This document shows, piece after piece, positions 18,474-28,515 of a stretch of 64,000 nucleotides of DNA. The notes beneath the pieces were generated by a model. It made no database searches and was not told where the DNA came from. It worked only from the letters and a program-made list of their open reading frames with translations. Location: NCBI GenBank assembly GCA_937922945.1, contig CAKZUP010000089.1, positions 1 through 64,000 of the forward strand, in the 5' to 3' direction. The translations under genes were made by a program, and so were the position numbers. Origin of the DNA: an uncultured Granulosicoccaceae bacterium (GTDB taxonomy: Bacteria > Pseudomonadota > Gammaproteobacteria > Granulosicoccales > Granulosicoccaceae). The number at the start of each line of letters is the position of its first letter. Position 1 is the first letter of the stretch.

Positions 18474-20132
18474 TCACATGTTGGGGTAGTTCGGACCACC
18501 GCCACCTTCCGGTGTAACCCAAGTAATGTTTTGACTGGGGTCTTTAATATCGCAGGTTTTACAGTGTATGCAGTTCTGAGAGTTAATCTGGAACTTGGGA
18601 ATATCATCTTCCACCACGACTTCATACACGCCCACTGGACAGTAACGTTGTGCAGGCTCCGCAAACTTGGGCAAGTTTTCCTTGATGGGTATGCTTGGGT
18701 CGGCCAAGGTCAGGTGCACCGGTTGGTTTTCTTCGTGATTGGTGCTCGATAGAAACACCGACGACGCTTTGTCGAAGCTGATTTTGCCGTCCGGTCGCGG
18801 GTAGCTTATTGGACGACAGCTATCAGCGCGCTTCAGCGTTTCATGGTCAGGAATATCGTCGCGCAGTTTGAATGGCAGTTTGCCGCCAAAAATATTCTGG
18901 TCAACGAAGTTGTATCCCCCACCCAGAAACATGCCGAACTTGTGCATGGCAGGTCCGAAGTTTTTAGTTGATTCGAGTTCGTCGTACACCCAACTGGCTT
19001 TGAAGTTATCAGCGTACTGCGTAGCATCAATGGCACGGTTATCACCTTTGGCTAGTTCGGCGGCCAGAGTTTCCGCTGCGATCATGCCGGACTTCATAGC
19101 GGTATGGGTACCTTTGATTTTTGCAAAGTTCAGTGTGCCTGCATCGCAACCAACGAGAAGCGCACCAGGCATGTGCATGCGCGGCAGCGAATTCAATCCA
19201 CCTTTAATAACAGCGCGGGCACCATAGCTGACGCGCTTTCCACCTTCAAGCTGCTTTGCAATAAGCGGGTGGTGTTTAAACCGTTGAAATTCATCGAAGG
19301 TGCTCAAGTGTGGATTGGAGTAGTTCAGGTCGATGACTAGACCCACCACGACTTGATTGTCTTCAAGATGATATAAAAAAGAGCCGCCAGTGGTTTTCGT
19401 TTCATTTAATGGCCACCCTGTACCATGCAGAACGAGGCCTGGTTTGTGTAACTTGGGGTCGACTTCCCATAGCTCTTTCAAGCCAATGCCATAATGTTGC
19501 GGAGAACAACCTTCGTCCAGTTTGAATTTGCGGATGAGTTCTTTACCTAAATGCCCGCGACAGCCTTCGGCAAAAATGGTGTACTTCGCGTGCAGCTCCA
19601 TGCCGACCTCATGACTGTCCTTTGGTTCGCCGTTTGCATCCAGACCCATGTCACCGGTGGCAACACCTTTAACGCTACCATCGTCGTTATACAGAATTTC
19701 AGCAGCGGCAAACCCGGGGAATATTTCAACGCCCAGGCTCTCTGCCTGTTCACCTAGCCAGCGCGTCAGGTTGCCCAGGCTTGCGATGTAGTTACCATGG
19801 TTATGCATGGTTTTCGGCGCCATCCAGTTCGGTACTTTAAACGCACCATCGGGCTTGGTGAACAGATAAATCTCATCGTTGGTTACTGCTGTTTTTAACG
19901 GAGCGCCCATCTCTTTCCAGTCAGGGAACAGCTCGTTCATGGCGCGCGGTTCTATTACAGCACCGGATAATATGTGCGCACCCACTTCAGAGCCTTTTTC
20001 GAGCACAACAACGCTGATTTCCTGTTCTTTTTCTTGCGCAATTTGCATGAGCCGGCACGCTGTGCTGAGCCCGGCAGGCCCTGCGCCAACAATTACAACA
20101 TCGAATTCCATCGATTCGCGTTCAGTAGTCAT
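18474..20132 (-). CDS. Electron transfer flavoprotein-ubiquinone oxidoreductase
   Basis: FDVVIVGAGPAGLSTACRLMQIA, GSEVGAHILSGAVIEPRAMNELFPDWKEMGAPL, C-terminal FeS motif NCIHCKTCDIKDPSQNITWVTPEGGGGPNYPNM. Confidence 0.97.
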   Translation of the reverse strand: MTTERESMEFDVVIVGAGPAGLSTACRLMQIAQEKEQEISVVVLEKGSEVGAHILSGAVIEPRAMNELFPDWKEMGAPLKTAVTNDEIYLFTKPDGAFKVPNWMAPKTMHNHGNYIASLGNLTRWLGEQAESLGVEIFPGFAAAEILYNDDGSVKGVATGDMGLDANGEPKDSHEVGMELHAKYTIFAEGCRGHLGKELIRKFKLDEGCSPQHYGIGLKELWEVDPKLHKPGLVLHGTGWPLNETKTTGGSFLYHLEDNQVVVGLVIDLNYSNPHLSTFDEFQRFKHHPLIAKQLEGGKRVSYGARAVIKGGLNSLPRMHMPGALLVGCDAGTLNFAKIKGTHTAMKSGMIAAETLAAELAKGDNRAIDATQYADNFKASWVYDELESTKNFGPAMHKFGMFLGGGYNFVDQNIFGGKLPFKLRDDIPDHETLKRADSCRPISYPRPDGKISFDKASSVFLSSTNHEENQPVHLTLADPSIPIKENLPKFAEPAQRYCPVGVYEVVVEDDIPKFQINSQNCIHCKTCDIKDPSQNITWVTPEGGGGPNYPNM

Positions 20133-20193
20133 AGTGGTTACCCAAGTAGTTCTTGTTAATGAGTGCGACCGTTTTGTTATCGGTTAAGGTCAA

Positions 20194-21600
20194 TTAAAAT
20201 TTATCGAGTGCCAGCAGGTCGGTAGTTCTGCCTTTCTTGGCGGGATAAGCGCGCGCACCATGTACTTTGCGAAGGCGCTTTGCCAGCACTTTTTGTGCTT
20301 TCTTTTCACCGTGAACCAACAACACGGGTGGTGTTGATTTAAAGCCAGCATACCAGTCCATCATACCTTGTTGGTCAGCGTGTGCCGATAGTCCACCGAC
20401 CGTATGAATCTGGGCCGCAACCTTGATGCGTTGTCCCCACAATTTAATGAAAGGCTCGCCGTCGACCAGCTTACGGCCAGTGGAACCAGGAGACTGGTAG
20501 CCTGCAATAATCACGTGGCATTCCGGTTTCCATACATTGTGTTTCAGGTGATGGCGAATTCGTCCGCCAGTGCACATACCGCTACCAGCGATAACGATAG
20601 CGCCGGATTGAATGCGATTGACCGCCATGGATTCTTCCGGTGACTTGGTGAACGCAAGGTTGGGCATATTCAACAGCGGGCCATGTTCTTCGTAGTAGGC
20701 TGCAGCGGTTTCATCGTACAGCGCGGTGTGCTTCAGATAGATTTCCGAAGCTTCGATGGCCATCGGGCTATCGAGAAAAATCTTCCACTTATCAAGACCC
20801 CATTCGTTGAAATAACGCGCGAACATATACAGAATCATTTGACTTCGACCCACTGAAAAAGCGGGTATCAATATATTGCCCTTGCTGTTTTTTACCGCTT
20901 CTGCAATGTGGCTCACTTCATCAAAGGTATCAGACCAATCACGGTGCAGGCGATTGCCATAGGTGCTTTCCATTAGCACCAGATCTGCATGGTCCAGGTA
21001 CGTGAAGTCGCGCAGTATGGGGGCACCACGATGACCCAGGTCACCGCTGAAAACAACTGTTCGGGTCTGGTCACCCTCTGTTAGTGTCAGTTCAACGATA
21101 GCCGACCCCAATATGTGGCCAGCATCGAATAGTCGAATACTGACGCCATCGATAACCTCTTGGGTCTGTTCGTAGCGAACCGTACGGAAACGCTTCAGCG
21201 TTTGCTCAACATCTTGTCTGGAGTACAGAGGCTCCAATGGTGGCTTGCCTTTGCGCGCGCGAATTTTATTGCGAAACTGCACATCGCGTTCATTCAGGCT
21301 TGCTGAATCCTTGAGAAGCACGTTGCATAAATCGCTGCTGGCTTCGTGTGTATAAATCGGACCTTTAAATCCGAAGCGGATTAGCATGGGTAGTCTGCCA
21401 CTGTGGTCGATGTGCGCATGGCTAAGCACCACAGCATCCAACGTGGCAGGATCGAACGGGAAGCCATCATGATTGCGCAACTCGTCTTTGGAGCGGCCCT
21501 GAATCAATCCGCAATCGAGTAACACCTTTCGGTCTCCCACTTCGAGTAGGTGGCAAGATCCGGTAACTTCTTCGGCAGCGCCGTAACTGGTCAATTTCAT
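20194..21600 (-). CDS. MBL-fold/beta-CASP ribonuclease-like protein
   Basis: SYGAAEEVTGSCHLLEVGDRKVLLDCGLIQG, LSHAHIDHSGRLP, SGDLGHRGAPIL, GLSAHADQQGMMDW. Confidence 0.92.
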   Translation of the reverse strand: MKLTSYGAAEEVTGSCHLLEVGDRKVLLDCGLIQGRSKDELRNHDGFPFDPATLDAVVLSHAHIDHSGRLPMLIRFGFKGPIYTHEASSDLCNVLLKDSASLNERDVQFRNKIRARKGKPPLEPLYSRQDVEQTLKRFRTVRYEQTQEVIDGVSIRLFDAGHILGSAIVELTLTEGDQTRTVVFSGDLGHRGAPILRDFTYLDHADLVLMESTYGNRLHRDWSDTFDEVSHIAEAVKNSKGNILIPAFSVGRSQMILYMFARYFNEWGLDKWKIFLDSPMAIEASEIYLKHTALYDETAAAYYEEHGPLLNMPNLAFTKSPEESMAVNRIQSGAIVIAGSGMCTGGRIRHHLKHNVWKPECHVIIAGYQSPGSTGRKLVDGEPFIKLWGQRIKVAAQIHTVGGLSAHADQQGMMDWYAGFKSTPPVLLVHGEKKAQKVLAKRLRKVHGARAYPAKKGRTTDLLALDKF

Positions 21601-21785
21601 GGTGTTTGGGTCAGGTCTTTTGCAATTGAATAGGGCTGGATGTCCGGTATTACAGGCTATAGTGCAGAGACTGTGCCTCCGGTGAGTGCGGTTATGTTCG
21701 CACGGACACATCCTCGGGTTAAAATAGCGATATAACCCCATTATAGCCTGCCAAAATCAGGCTCCACAGCCTTACAAATTACCTG

Positions 21786-24203
21786 ATGCCAGCGAACCAA
21801 TCACTATATGCGACCTGCGCCGCTGGACTCCAGCATTTGCTGGCCCGCGAACTAACCGATTTGGGCGCGCGCTCGGTATCCACGGCGGGTGCCGGTGTCC
21901 GTTTCGAGGCGGAGCTGCCAATGGCCTATATGGCCTGTTTGTGGTCTCGATTGGCGAACCGTGTGTTGTTGCCAATCCATTCAGGCGCTGCTGACTCTCC
22001 AGAGGCGCTTTATACGCTTGTCAGAGAAGTCGATTGGTCAAAGCACATGTCATTGAAGGGCACATTGGCGGTTGATTTTTTTACGGCCAACTCAAATATA
22101 ACGCACTCGCAGTATGGGGCGTTAAAAGTCAAAGATGCTGTTGTTGACCAATTTCGCGAAGCCACCGGTGAGCGTCCGAACGTCGAGCGTGAGACCCCTG
22201 ATCTGCGAATTAATGTGTATCTGTTCAGAAATAAGGCGCGAATTGCCATCGATTTATCCGGCAGTAGTCTGCATCGCAGGGGATATAGAGAGCAGGCAGG
22301 GCCGGCACCGATAAAAGAGAATCTTGCCGCAGCACTGCTATTGCAGTGCAATTGGCCCGAACGGGCGGAACGCAGTGAACCGTTTATCGATCCGCTGTGT
22401 GGTTCTGGCACTTTGGTTATTGAAGCCGCCATGATGGCTTGCCATATAGCACCCGGTCTCAAGCGGACCCATTATGGCTTCACCGGTTGGTTGGGGCATG
22501 ATGAATCTGCGTGGCATGGCGTGCTAAGCGATGCTCAAGCGCGTGTTCGTAGAGCACCTTGTGATATTGGTGGTGCTGACAAAGACACGAAAGCGATTGC
22601 CATTGCTATCGAGAATGCGGAGCTAGCGGGAGTTGCCGATGCGGTCAATTTTACTAGCGGCAACGTCTTGACGCAGGGCTTGAGCGTGCCTGTCGCGCAA
22701 GGGCTGGTGTTGTCGAATCCCCCTTATGGCCAACGGCTTGATATCGATGCTGATTTCTACCGACAGTTAGGCAGTGCGCTGAGCGCCAGCTACGCAGGTT
22801 GGCATTGTGGCTTGTTTACCGACATCGATGCGCCAATAAGGCAAACCCGATTGCCGCTTAAATCCAGCTTGCCAGCACGTAATGGCGCAATTGAATGCGC
22901 ACTGTATGAAGGCCGGATACCCGATGCATCTACTGGCGGTCTTCATTTACAGAGCGATACGCCAGTAGCTTCATCAGAGGGCGCTCAGCAGCCGTCAAAC
23001 GTATGGGCTCAGGCGAGTTTAAATCGAACAACAAACAGTGCTGAAGGTGATGGGGCTGAAGATACTGAGGCGTCGATGTTGTCGGAGACGAATAGCACGC
23101 AGGGCACAGCATGGCCTGCTGGCGCTGATGCCACACCATTTGTAAACCGTCTGAAAAAAAATCTCAAGCGATTAAAATCCTGGCAAAAGCGTGAATCCAT
23201 CAATGCGTATCGTGTGTATGATGCAGACCTTCCGGAGTTTGCGGTTGCCATTGATATATATGATTGCGACCAAAGGCACGTCGTGGTTCAGGAATATCAA
23301 GCGCCTGCAACAGTTAATGTGGCCATGGCTGCCGCGCGCTTACGTGCTGTATTAGACGCTGTGCCAGCCACGTTAAATGTTGATGTCAGCTGCATGCACG
23401 TAAAAGTCAGGGAGAAACAATCCGGCTTGGCCCAATATGAAAAGCAAGCCTCGAGTAAGGTGACCGGATTGGTGGAAGAGTTTGGCTACCGGCTGGAATG
23501 TAACTTTAGTGACTATCTTGATACAGGTGTTTTTCTGGATCACCGTAAAGTACGTGAGTTTATTCATAAAAATGCCGACGCAAAGCGCTTTCTGAATTTA
23601 TTCTCATACACCGGCAGCGCGACTATCGCTGCGGCGACAGGTGGTGCCAATTCGAGCGTATCCGTTGATCTGTCGAATCGCTACTCACAATGGTTAACAC
23701 GGAACCTTGCCCACAACCGACTGGACGACAAACAACATCAGGTTGTTAAGAGTGATGTCAATCTTTGGCTTAAGGAAAACCAGCGGGAACGCTTTGACTT
23801 GATTTTGCTCGATCCGCCAACATTTTCTAATTCTACTGGTATAGATGCAGATTGGAATGTGCAGCGCGATCACACGGCGTGTATTCATGCTTGCATGAGT
23901 ATGTTGGAACCTGACGGCGTATTGGTGTTCTCAAATAATTACCGTCGCTTTAAGTTGGATGCTGCGCTGGGTAACGTGCGTGGTGCCGGGCAAGCAAAAC
24001 ACCAGGCGAGGCGCGAGGGCTCGACAGAACAACGCAGCAAGAATTCGGTGCACAACAAGCAGTCTGATAAGCGAGCTAATTCAGGCCCTGCAGTGAATGC
24101 TGTGCAGTATGATATTGAAGACAAGACGCATTGGTCGCTCGATCAGGATTTTCAGCGAAATAGTCGTATTCACCAATGTTGGTTTATCCGGCACAGTAAG
24201 TAG
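21786..24203 (+). CDS. rlmL: Bifunctional 23S rRNA methyltransferase RlmKL
   Basis: THUMP + N6-MTase region (FIDPLCGSGTLVIEAAMMA, LSNPPYGQRL) and RlmK-type domain (FLNLFSYTGSATIAAATGGA, DLILLDPPTFSNS). Confidence 0.95.
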   Translation: MPANQSLYATCAAGLQHLLARELTDLGARSVSTAGAGVRFEAELPMAYMACLWSRLANRVLLPIHSGAADSPEALYTLVREVDWSKHMSLKGTLAVDFFTANSNITHSQYGALKVKDAVVDQFREATGERPNVERETPDLRINVYLFRNKARIAIDLSGSSLHRRGYREQAGPAPIKENLAAALLLQCNWPERAERSEPFIDPLCGSGTLVIEAAMMACHIAPGLKRTHYGFTGWLGHDESAWHGVLSDAQARVRRAPCDIGGADKDTKAIAIAIENAELAGVADAVNFTSGNVLTQGLSVPVAQGLVLSNPPYGQRLDIDADFYRQLGSALSASYAGWHCGLFTDIDAPIRQTRLPLKSSLPARNGAIECALYEGRIPDASTGGLHLQSDTPVASSEGAQQPSNVWAQASLNRTTNSAEGDGAEDTEASMLSETNSTQGTAWPAGADATPFVNRLKKNLKRLKSWQKRESINAYRVYDADLPEFAVAIDIYDCDQRHVVVQEYQAPATVNVAMAAARLRAVLDAVPATLNVDVSCMHVKVREKQSGLAQYEKQASSKVTGLVEEFGYRLECNFSDYLDTGVFLDHRKVREFIHKNADAKRFLNLFSYTGSATIAAATGGANSSVSVDLSNRYSQWLTRNLAHNRLDDKQHQVVKSDVNLWLKENQRERFDLILLDPPTFSNSTGIDADWNVQRDHTACIHACMSMLEPDGVLVFSNNYRRFKLDAALGNVRGAGQAKHQARREGSTEQRSKNSVHNKQSDKRANSGPAVNAVQYDIEDKTHWSLDQDFQRNSRIHQCWFIRHSK

Positions 24204-24233
24204 TTTTTCGTTGCTCGATATCATTACCGGCAT

Positions 24234-24273
24234 AGTGATTACGTGATCAAGTGAACCAGTGATTAAGTGATCA
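24234..24273 (+). repeat. Degenerate 8-bp tandem repeat (about 5 units) in the rlmL-sohB gap
   Basis: AGTGATTA CGTGATCA AGTGAACC AGTGATTA AGTGATCA; equivalently two 17-bp direct repeats 24 bp apart, 16/17 identical. Confidence 0.8.
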
Positions 24274-24391
24274 ATTGTTATTTAAGTGTTGTTTGGTCAA
24301 TACGTGTTGTTGGTTTTACACGACGTTAGGCCAAACCAAATTTTTATTTGTTGGTGTTCGTTTTTATTAACTGTTATTAGGAGAAAGCCTG

Positions 24392-25486
24392 GTGGGTGAA
24401 TTTTTTGCAAGCTATGGACTGTTTTTACTCAAAGTCATCACTTTTCTAATCGCTATTCTCATTGTGATCTTTGCTATTACCATGGCGAGCACTCGTGGCC
24501 GTAAATCCGGTAAGGACGGGCGTATCGAAATTACCAATCTAAACGAACACTATGAAGACTTGAAAGAGTCTCTGTCTTTTTCTCTGCTTGATGATGAGGC
24601 GCAGAAAATGGCCTTGAAAGAGAAAAAAGCCGAAGAAAAGGCGGAGCGCAAAGCCAAAAAAGCGGCTGCAAAAAAGGCCAAAAAGCAACGTGGCGATGGT
24701 GAAACCCTGGTTGATGAGCCAGGTAAAAACCGCGTTTATGTCATGGATTTTGATGGTGATATTCGGGCCAGTGCCGTGGAGAATATGCGTCGTGAAATTA
24801 CCGCAATTCTCACCACGGCTGAAGATAATGATGAGGTCGTGCTTCGATTGGAAAGTGGTGGTGGCATGGTGACAAGCTACGGCCTTGCCGCATCGCAGCT
24901 TGACCGCATTCGTGATAAGAACGTACCCCTGACTATTTGCGTAGACAAAGTCGCTGCCAGTGGAGGGTACATGATGGCATGCGTTGCAGATAAACTCATT
25001 GCCGCACCGTTTGCGGTGCTCGGCTCGATTGGCGTGGTTGCGCAAATTCCGAATTTTCATCGGTTGCTTAAGCAATTTAATATTGACTTTGAAATGCTCA
25101 CTGCGGGTAAATACAAGCGCACGCTCACCATGTTTGGTGAGAATACTGATGAGGGACGAGAGAAATTCATTGAAGATATTGAACGCATACACACTCAATT
25201 TAAACAATATGTTCATGATCGCCGACCAAGTTTGGATATAGAACAAGTCGCTACTGGCGAGATATGGTCAGGTCAGGACGTGTTGGATCTGGCACTGGCG
25301 GATGAATTGCAAACCAGTGATGCATACCTCATGGGCCGAAGCGATGAGGCCGAAGTAATTCAGGTAAAATTCAAGAAAAAGAAACCGATGTCAGAGCGTT
25401 TTTCCATTGGTATACAAAATACCGCAGATGGTTTACTCATGCGTTGGGTAGACAGGGCGTTCAAAGCGAGGTTTGAGTTGCATTGA
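24392..25486 (+). CDS. sohB: SohB-type membrane-associated serine protease (S49)
   Basis: N-terminal membrane segment; VYVMDFDGDIRASAVENMRREITAIL, ESGGGMVTSYGLAASQLDRIR, VDKVAASGGYMMACVADKLIAAPFAVLGSIGVVAQ. Confidence 0.93.
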   Translation: MGEFFASYGLFLLKVITFLIAILIVIFAITMASTRGRKSGKDGRIEITNLNEHYEDLKESLSFSLLDDEAQKMALKEKKAEEKAERKAKKAAAKKAKKQRGDGETLVDEPGKNRVYVMDFDGDIRASAVENMRREITAILTTAEDNDEVVLRLESGGGMVTSYGLAASQLDRIRDKNVPLTICVDKVAASGGYMMACVADKLIAAPFAVLGSIGVVAQIPNFHRLLKQFNIDFEMLTAGKYKRTLTMFGENTDEGREKFIEDIERIHTQFKQYVHDRRPSLDIEQVATGEIWSGQDVLDLALADELQTSDAYLMGRSDEAEVIQVKFKKKKPMSERFSIGIQNTADGLLMRWVDRAFKARFELH

Positions 25487-25514
25487 GTTTGAGCGCGCTA
25501 CTCTGTCAGCTAGC

Positions 25515-25877
25515 ATGATCGATCATTTCAATCTGCCGGTTTCGAATCTTTTAACCAGCCGAAATTTCTACAAAACCGTGATGCACACACTGGGGCTTGA
25601 GATTCTGGTTGAAGAGACTGATGCTATCGGTTTCGGGCAGGAGAGTTGGACTTTCGGGATTGTAGAAGAATCATCGCCGTTTGTGCCGATACACCTAGCG
25701 TTCAGAGCCAACTCACGTTCTCAAGTTAATGCGTTCTACCTTGCTGCAATGAAAGCAGGCGGTCGCGATAACGGACCGCCTGGCGTTCGAGCGGAGTATG
25801 GGCCGAATTACTATTCGGCTTATGTTCTGGATATTGATGGGCACAATGTTGAAGCCGTGTGCCGGGATGAGGCCTAG
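25515..25877 (+). CDS. VOC/glyoxalase family protein
   Basis: MIDHFNLPVSNLLTSRNFYKTVMHTLGLEILVE ... YYSAYVLDIDGHNVEAVCR. Confidence 0.88.
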   Translation: MIDHFNLPVSNLLTSRNFYKTVMHTLGLEILVEETDAIGFGQESWTFGIVEESSPFVPIHLAFRANSRSQVNAFYLAAMKAGGRDNGPPGVRAEYGPNYYSAYVLDIDGHNVEAVCRDEA

Positions 25878-25897
25878 TATTGAAACACGGTTGAGGT

Positions 25898-26278
25898 TTA
25901 AATACGCACCACTTTTGCTGCCGTTTTTTCATCGCCTGTATTCGGCGTGCCAGCAGGCTCGATTAGCAGTAAATGGGTTTCTTCAGCAGCAGATGTGCAG
26001 TGCTCAACACCTTTTGGAATAACGTACATTTCTCCCGCAGCAAGTTTTATATCCTCCTGCTCCTTTAAATGTATGGTCAGCTCACCGGAGAGCACCAGAA
26101 AAAAATCGTCGGTATCATCGTGTTTGTGCCAATTAAATTCGCCAAGCACTTTAACTACCATGACATCATGGCCGTTAAATGCGGCAACCGATTTCGGGCT
26201 CCAGTGTTCGTTAAATGTCTTGAGTTTTTCATTCAAGTTTATTGCTTGTGCGTCCAATCTCGTTCTCCCTGTACTCAT
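25898..26278 (-). CDS. Cupin domain protein
   Basis: VAAFNGHDVMVVKVLGEFNWHKHDDTDDFFLVLSGELTIHLKEQEDIKLAAGEMYVIPKGVEH. Confidence 0.9.
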   Translation of the reverse strand: MSTGRTRLDAQAINLNEKLKTFNEHWSPKSVAAFNGHDVMVVKVLGEFNWHKHDDTDDFFLVLSGELTIHLKEQEDIKLAAGEMYVIPKGVEHCTSAAEETHLLLIEPAGTPNTGDEKTAAKVVRI

Positions 26279-26308
26279 CTGTAAAGTTCGCTGCTGTAAA
26301 GTTCGCTG
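26279..26308 (-). repeat. Perfect 15-bp tandem duplication abutting the cupin start codon
   Basis: CTGTAAAGTTCGCTG x2 on plus (CAGCGAACTTTACAG x2 on minus, followed directly by ATG). Confidence 0.95.
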
Positions 26309-26480
26309 CAGATTTCGCGCTATCCTAGATAAAAGTTTAGCGAATTAATTCAGCGGTCAATTAAGTTAATCTATGGTTGCTACCGCTGGATTGCAATAAG
26401 ACAGCTCAGGTTCAAACACCCTAGCCAAAGTGATAGGATGATAGGCAAGCTGTTTTTTTTTAAATAGTCGTGAGGGTGTC

Positions 26481-27158
26481 ATGTTTGATCAAAAAACGAT
26501 TAAGTTTCTAAAAGAGCTGGAAAAAAATAATCAGCGCGACTGGTTTGAGAAAAACCGGCAACGCTATGAGAGTGAAGTACGTGGCCCGGCGCTTAACTAT
26601 ATCGAAGCCATGCAAGATCCCATACACCTGATTTCCCCGTATTTTGATGTGTCTGCCAAGAAAACCGGTGGCTCGCTGATGCGCGTTTTCAAAGATATGC
26701 GGTTCAGTAAAGATCAAAAGCCTTATAAAACCAACGTGGGAATCCAGTTCAGGCACGTTGCTGGAAAAGATGTTCATGCGCCTGGATTTTATTTGCATAT
26801 TGAGCCGGGTCAGATGTTCCTGGCTGCTGGTATCTGGAGCCCCGATAACCCAACGCTACACAAAGTTCGAACCATGATAGATGAGTACCCGGATGAGTGG
26901 TTGGGCATTAAAAAGAAATTAGTGAGTGGTAAAAGTCAATTTGAAATGCACGATGGATCATTAAAGCGTGCACCCAAAGGGTTTCCAGTAGATCATCCCC
27001 TAATTGAAGATTTGAAACGAAAGCACTTTATTGTGTCGATAAAGCTTTTGCAAAAAGATATTTTCGGCAAACCTGCCGTAAGCAATACGGCCCGGCTATT
27101 CAAGAATACCGCACCGTTGGTTAAGTTTATCTGTGAATCCTGCGATCTGGATTTTTAG
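26481..27158 (+). CDS. DUF2461/TIGR02453 family protein
   Basis: TIKFLKELEKNNQRDWFEKNRQRYE, GGSLMRVFKDMRFSKDQKPYKTNVGIQFRH, PGFYLHIEPGQMFLAAGIW. Confidence 0.92.
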   Translation: MFDQKTIKFLKELEKNNQRDWFEKNRQRYESEVRGPALNYIEAMQDPIHLISPYFDVSAKKTGGSLMRVFKDMRFSKDQKPYKTNVGIQFRHVAGKDVHAPGFYLHIEPGQMFLAAGIWSPDNPTLHKVRTMIDEYPDEWLGIKKKLVSGKSQFEMHDGSLKRAPKGFPVDHPLIEDLKRKHFIVSIKLLQKDIFGKPAVSNTARLFKNTAPLVKFICESCDLDF

Positions 27159-27524
27159 TTTTTTGTCGATGTAAATGTATCATTTAAGTTTCTTCCAACA
27201 ATTCAAAATACTGCGTATTGTAGGCGTGAATACTTTCTTTAGCGATAAACTGCTGCATCGCTTAGGGTGAGTTCTACCGTAACCAGTGTTGCGCGCTGTA
27301 TTAAACTGTCCGTGTTCTTCGATAGGCGAGGAAAGTTCACGCCGATAGCGTCAATAAAAACTGTATAAAGGTGCACATAAAAACTGTGACCGGGCGCGAG
27401 AACCCCTTAGCACAGAGCCCAATAATTGCATCTAACGGTTTCATGGTGGTAAAGACAGTATTTGTGTAGGGCGATACGCTGGCATTGGCTGGTAAACGTA
27501 TCGGTCGCGTCTGGACATATAATC

Positions 27525-28445
27525 ATGCAAGCTTATTCGTCATTAGCTTTAGCAACTGAAGTATTGGATATCCTTCCCAACCCAGTCTTGGTAAAAAACG
27601 AACAACTGGAATACGTTTGGGTTAATGCCGCGTTCGAGAAACTATTTAATGTTAGCAGAGATGGTGTTATTGGAAAGCTGGATGCTCAGCTGTTCCCTGA
27701 CCGGCAGGTGTCTCAATGCAACGGCGGTGATTTAAGGGTCCTGAAGGATGGTGAAGTAGATGAAGCTGTTGAAACAGTTTTTGAAACCAGCGGTGCAGAA
27801 AGAGAGACCATAACCAGAAAAAGCAGGCTCGAACTTGACACTGGTGAGATCTATCTTGTGGGCGTAATGCACGACATCACTGATATAACTCACGCTAACG
27901 CTGCCCTGAAAGCAAGCGAGTCTAAGCTACAGGAACAGGCTCAAAAATTGTCAGTGCTCGCCACAACTGACATGTTGACGGAATGCAGAAACCGGCGTGC
28001 TCTTATGGAAGTTGCTGAGCAAACCGTTGAGAATCAATTCAGTTCCGTTGCGTTGTTGTTAATGGATTTAGACAAATTCAAGCATATAAACGACCGATTC
28101 GGCCATGATGCTGGGGATGCTGCGCTTCAACATTTTTCTACAGAGATAAAAAGCCAACTTCGCTCGCCAGAAAATCTGTTCAGGCTTGGCGGAGAAGAGT
28201 TTGTGGTATTACTCGATGCAGACTCTGCAGATGAGGCATTAGCCAAAGCTGATGAACTGCGTGCCCACATTGAAAATTCCGCTTTTTTTCACGATATGCA
28301 GCACATTCCTTTTACCATCAGTGTAGGCTTGGTATTCAAGAAAAAGGGCGTTAGATCTAATACGAACGACATTCTGTCAAAGGCCGACGAGTGTCTTTAT
28401 CAAGCTAAAAATGAAGGCAGGAATAGGGTAAAGCTAGCGGCGTAA
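27525..28445 (+). CDS. PAS-GGDEF diguanylate cyclase
   Basis: PAS-like ILPNPVLVKNEQLEYVWVNAAFEKLF; LLLMDLDKFKHINDRFGHDAGDAAL and FRLGGEEFVVLL (GGEEF). Confidence 0.92.
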   Translation: MQAYSSLALATEVLDILPNPVLVKNEQLEYVWVNAAFEKLFNVSRDGVIGKLDAQLFPDRQVSQCNGGDLRVLKDGEVDEAVETVFETSGAERETITRKSRLELDTGEIYLVGVMHDITDITHANAALKASESKLQEQAQKLSVLATTDMLTECRNRRALMEVAEQTVENQFSSVALLLMDLDKFKHINDRFGHDAGDAALQHFSTEIKSQLRSPENLFRLGGEEFVVLLDADSADEALAKADELRAHIENSAFFHDMQHIPFTISVGLVFKKKGVRSNTNDILSKADECLYQAKNEGRNRVKLAA

Positions 28446-28515
28446 CGCAGGTTGCACTCTATGAAAACTGGGTGCGTTCACTGTTGCTTGTTCCTGTGAT
28501 AGATTAAAATATTTC

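Noticed and set aside
24318-24336. GTTAGGC at the rlmL-sohB gap as a possible attC right box
   Set aside because: No matching GCCTAAC-like left box or extended palindrome upstream in the expected 50-150 bp.
24539-25246. 235-aa minus ORF opposite sohB
   Set aside because: Fully antisense to the SohB coding region with its conserved S49 motifs; translation lacks recognisable domains.
28443-28515. GCGTAACGCAGG at the GGDEF stop as an upstream attC boundary
   Set aside because: No partner GTTA box or internal stem before the next ATG.
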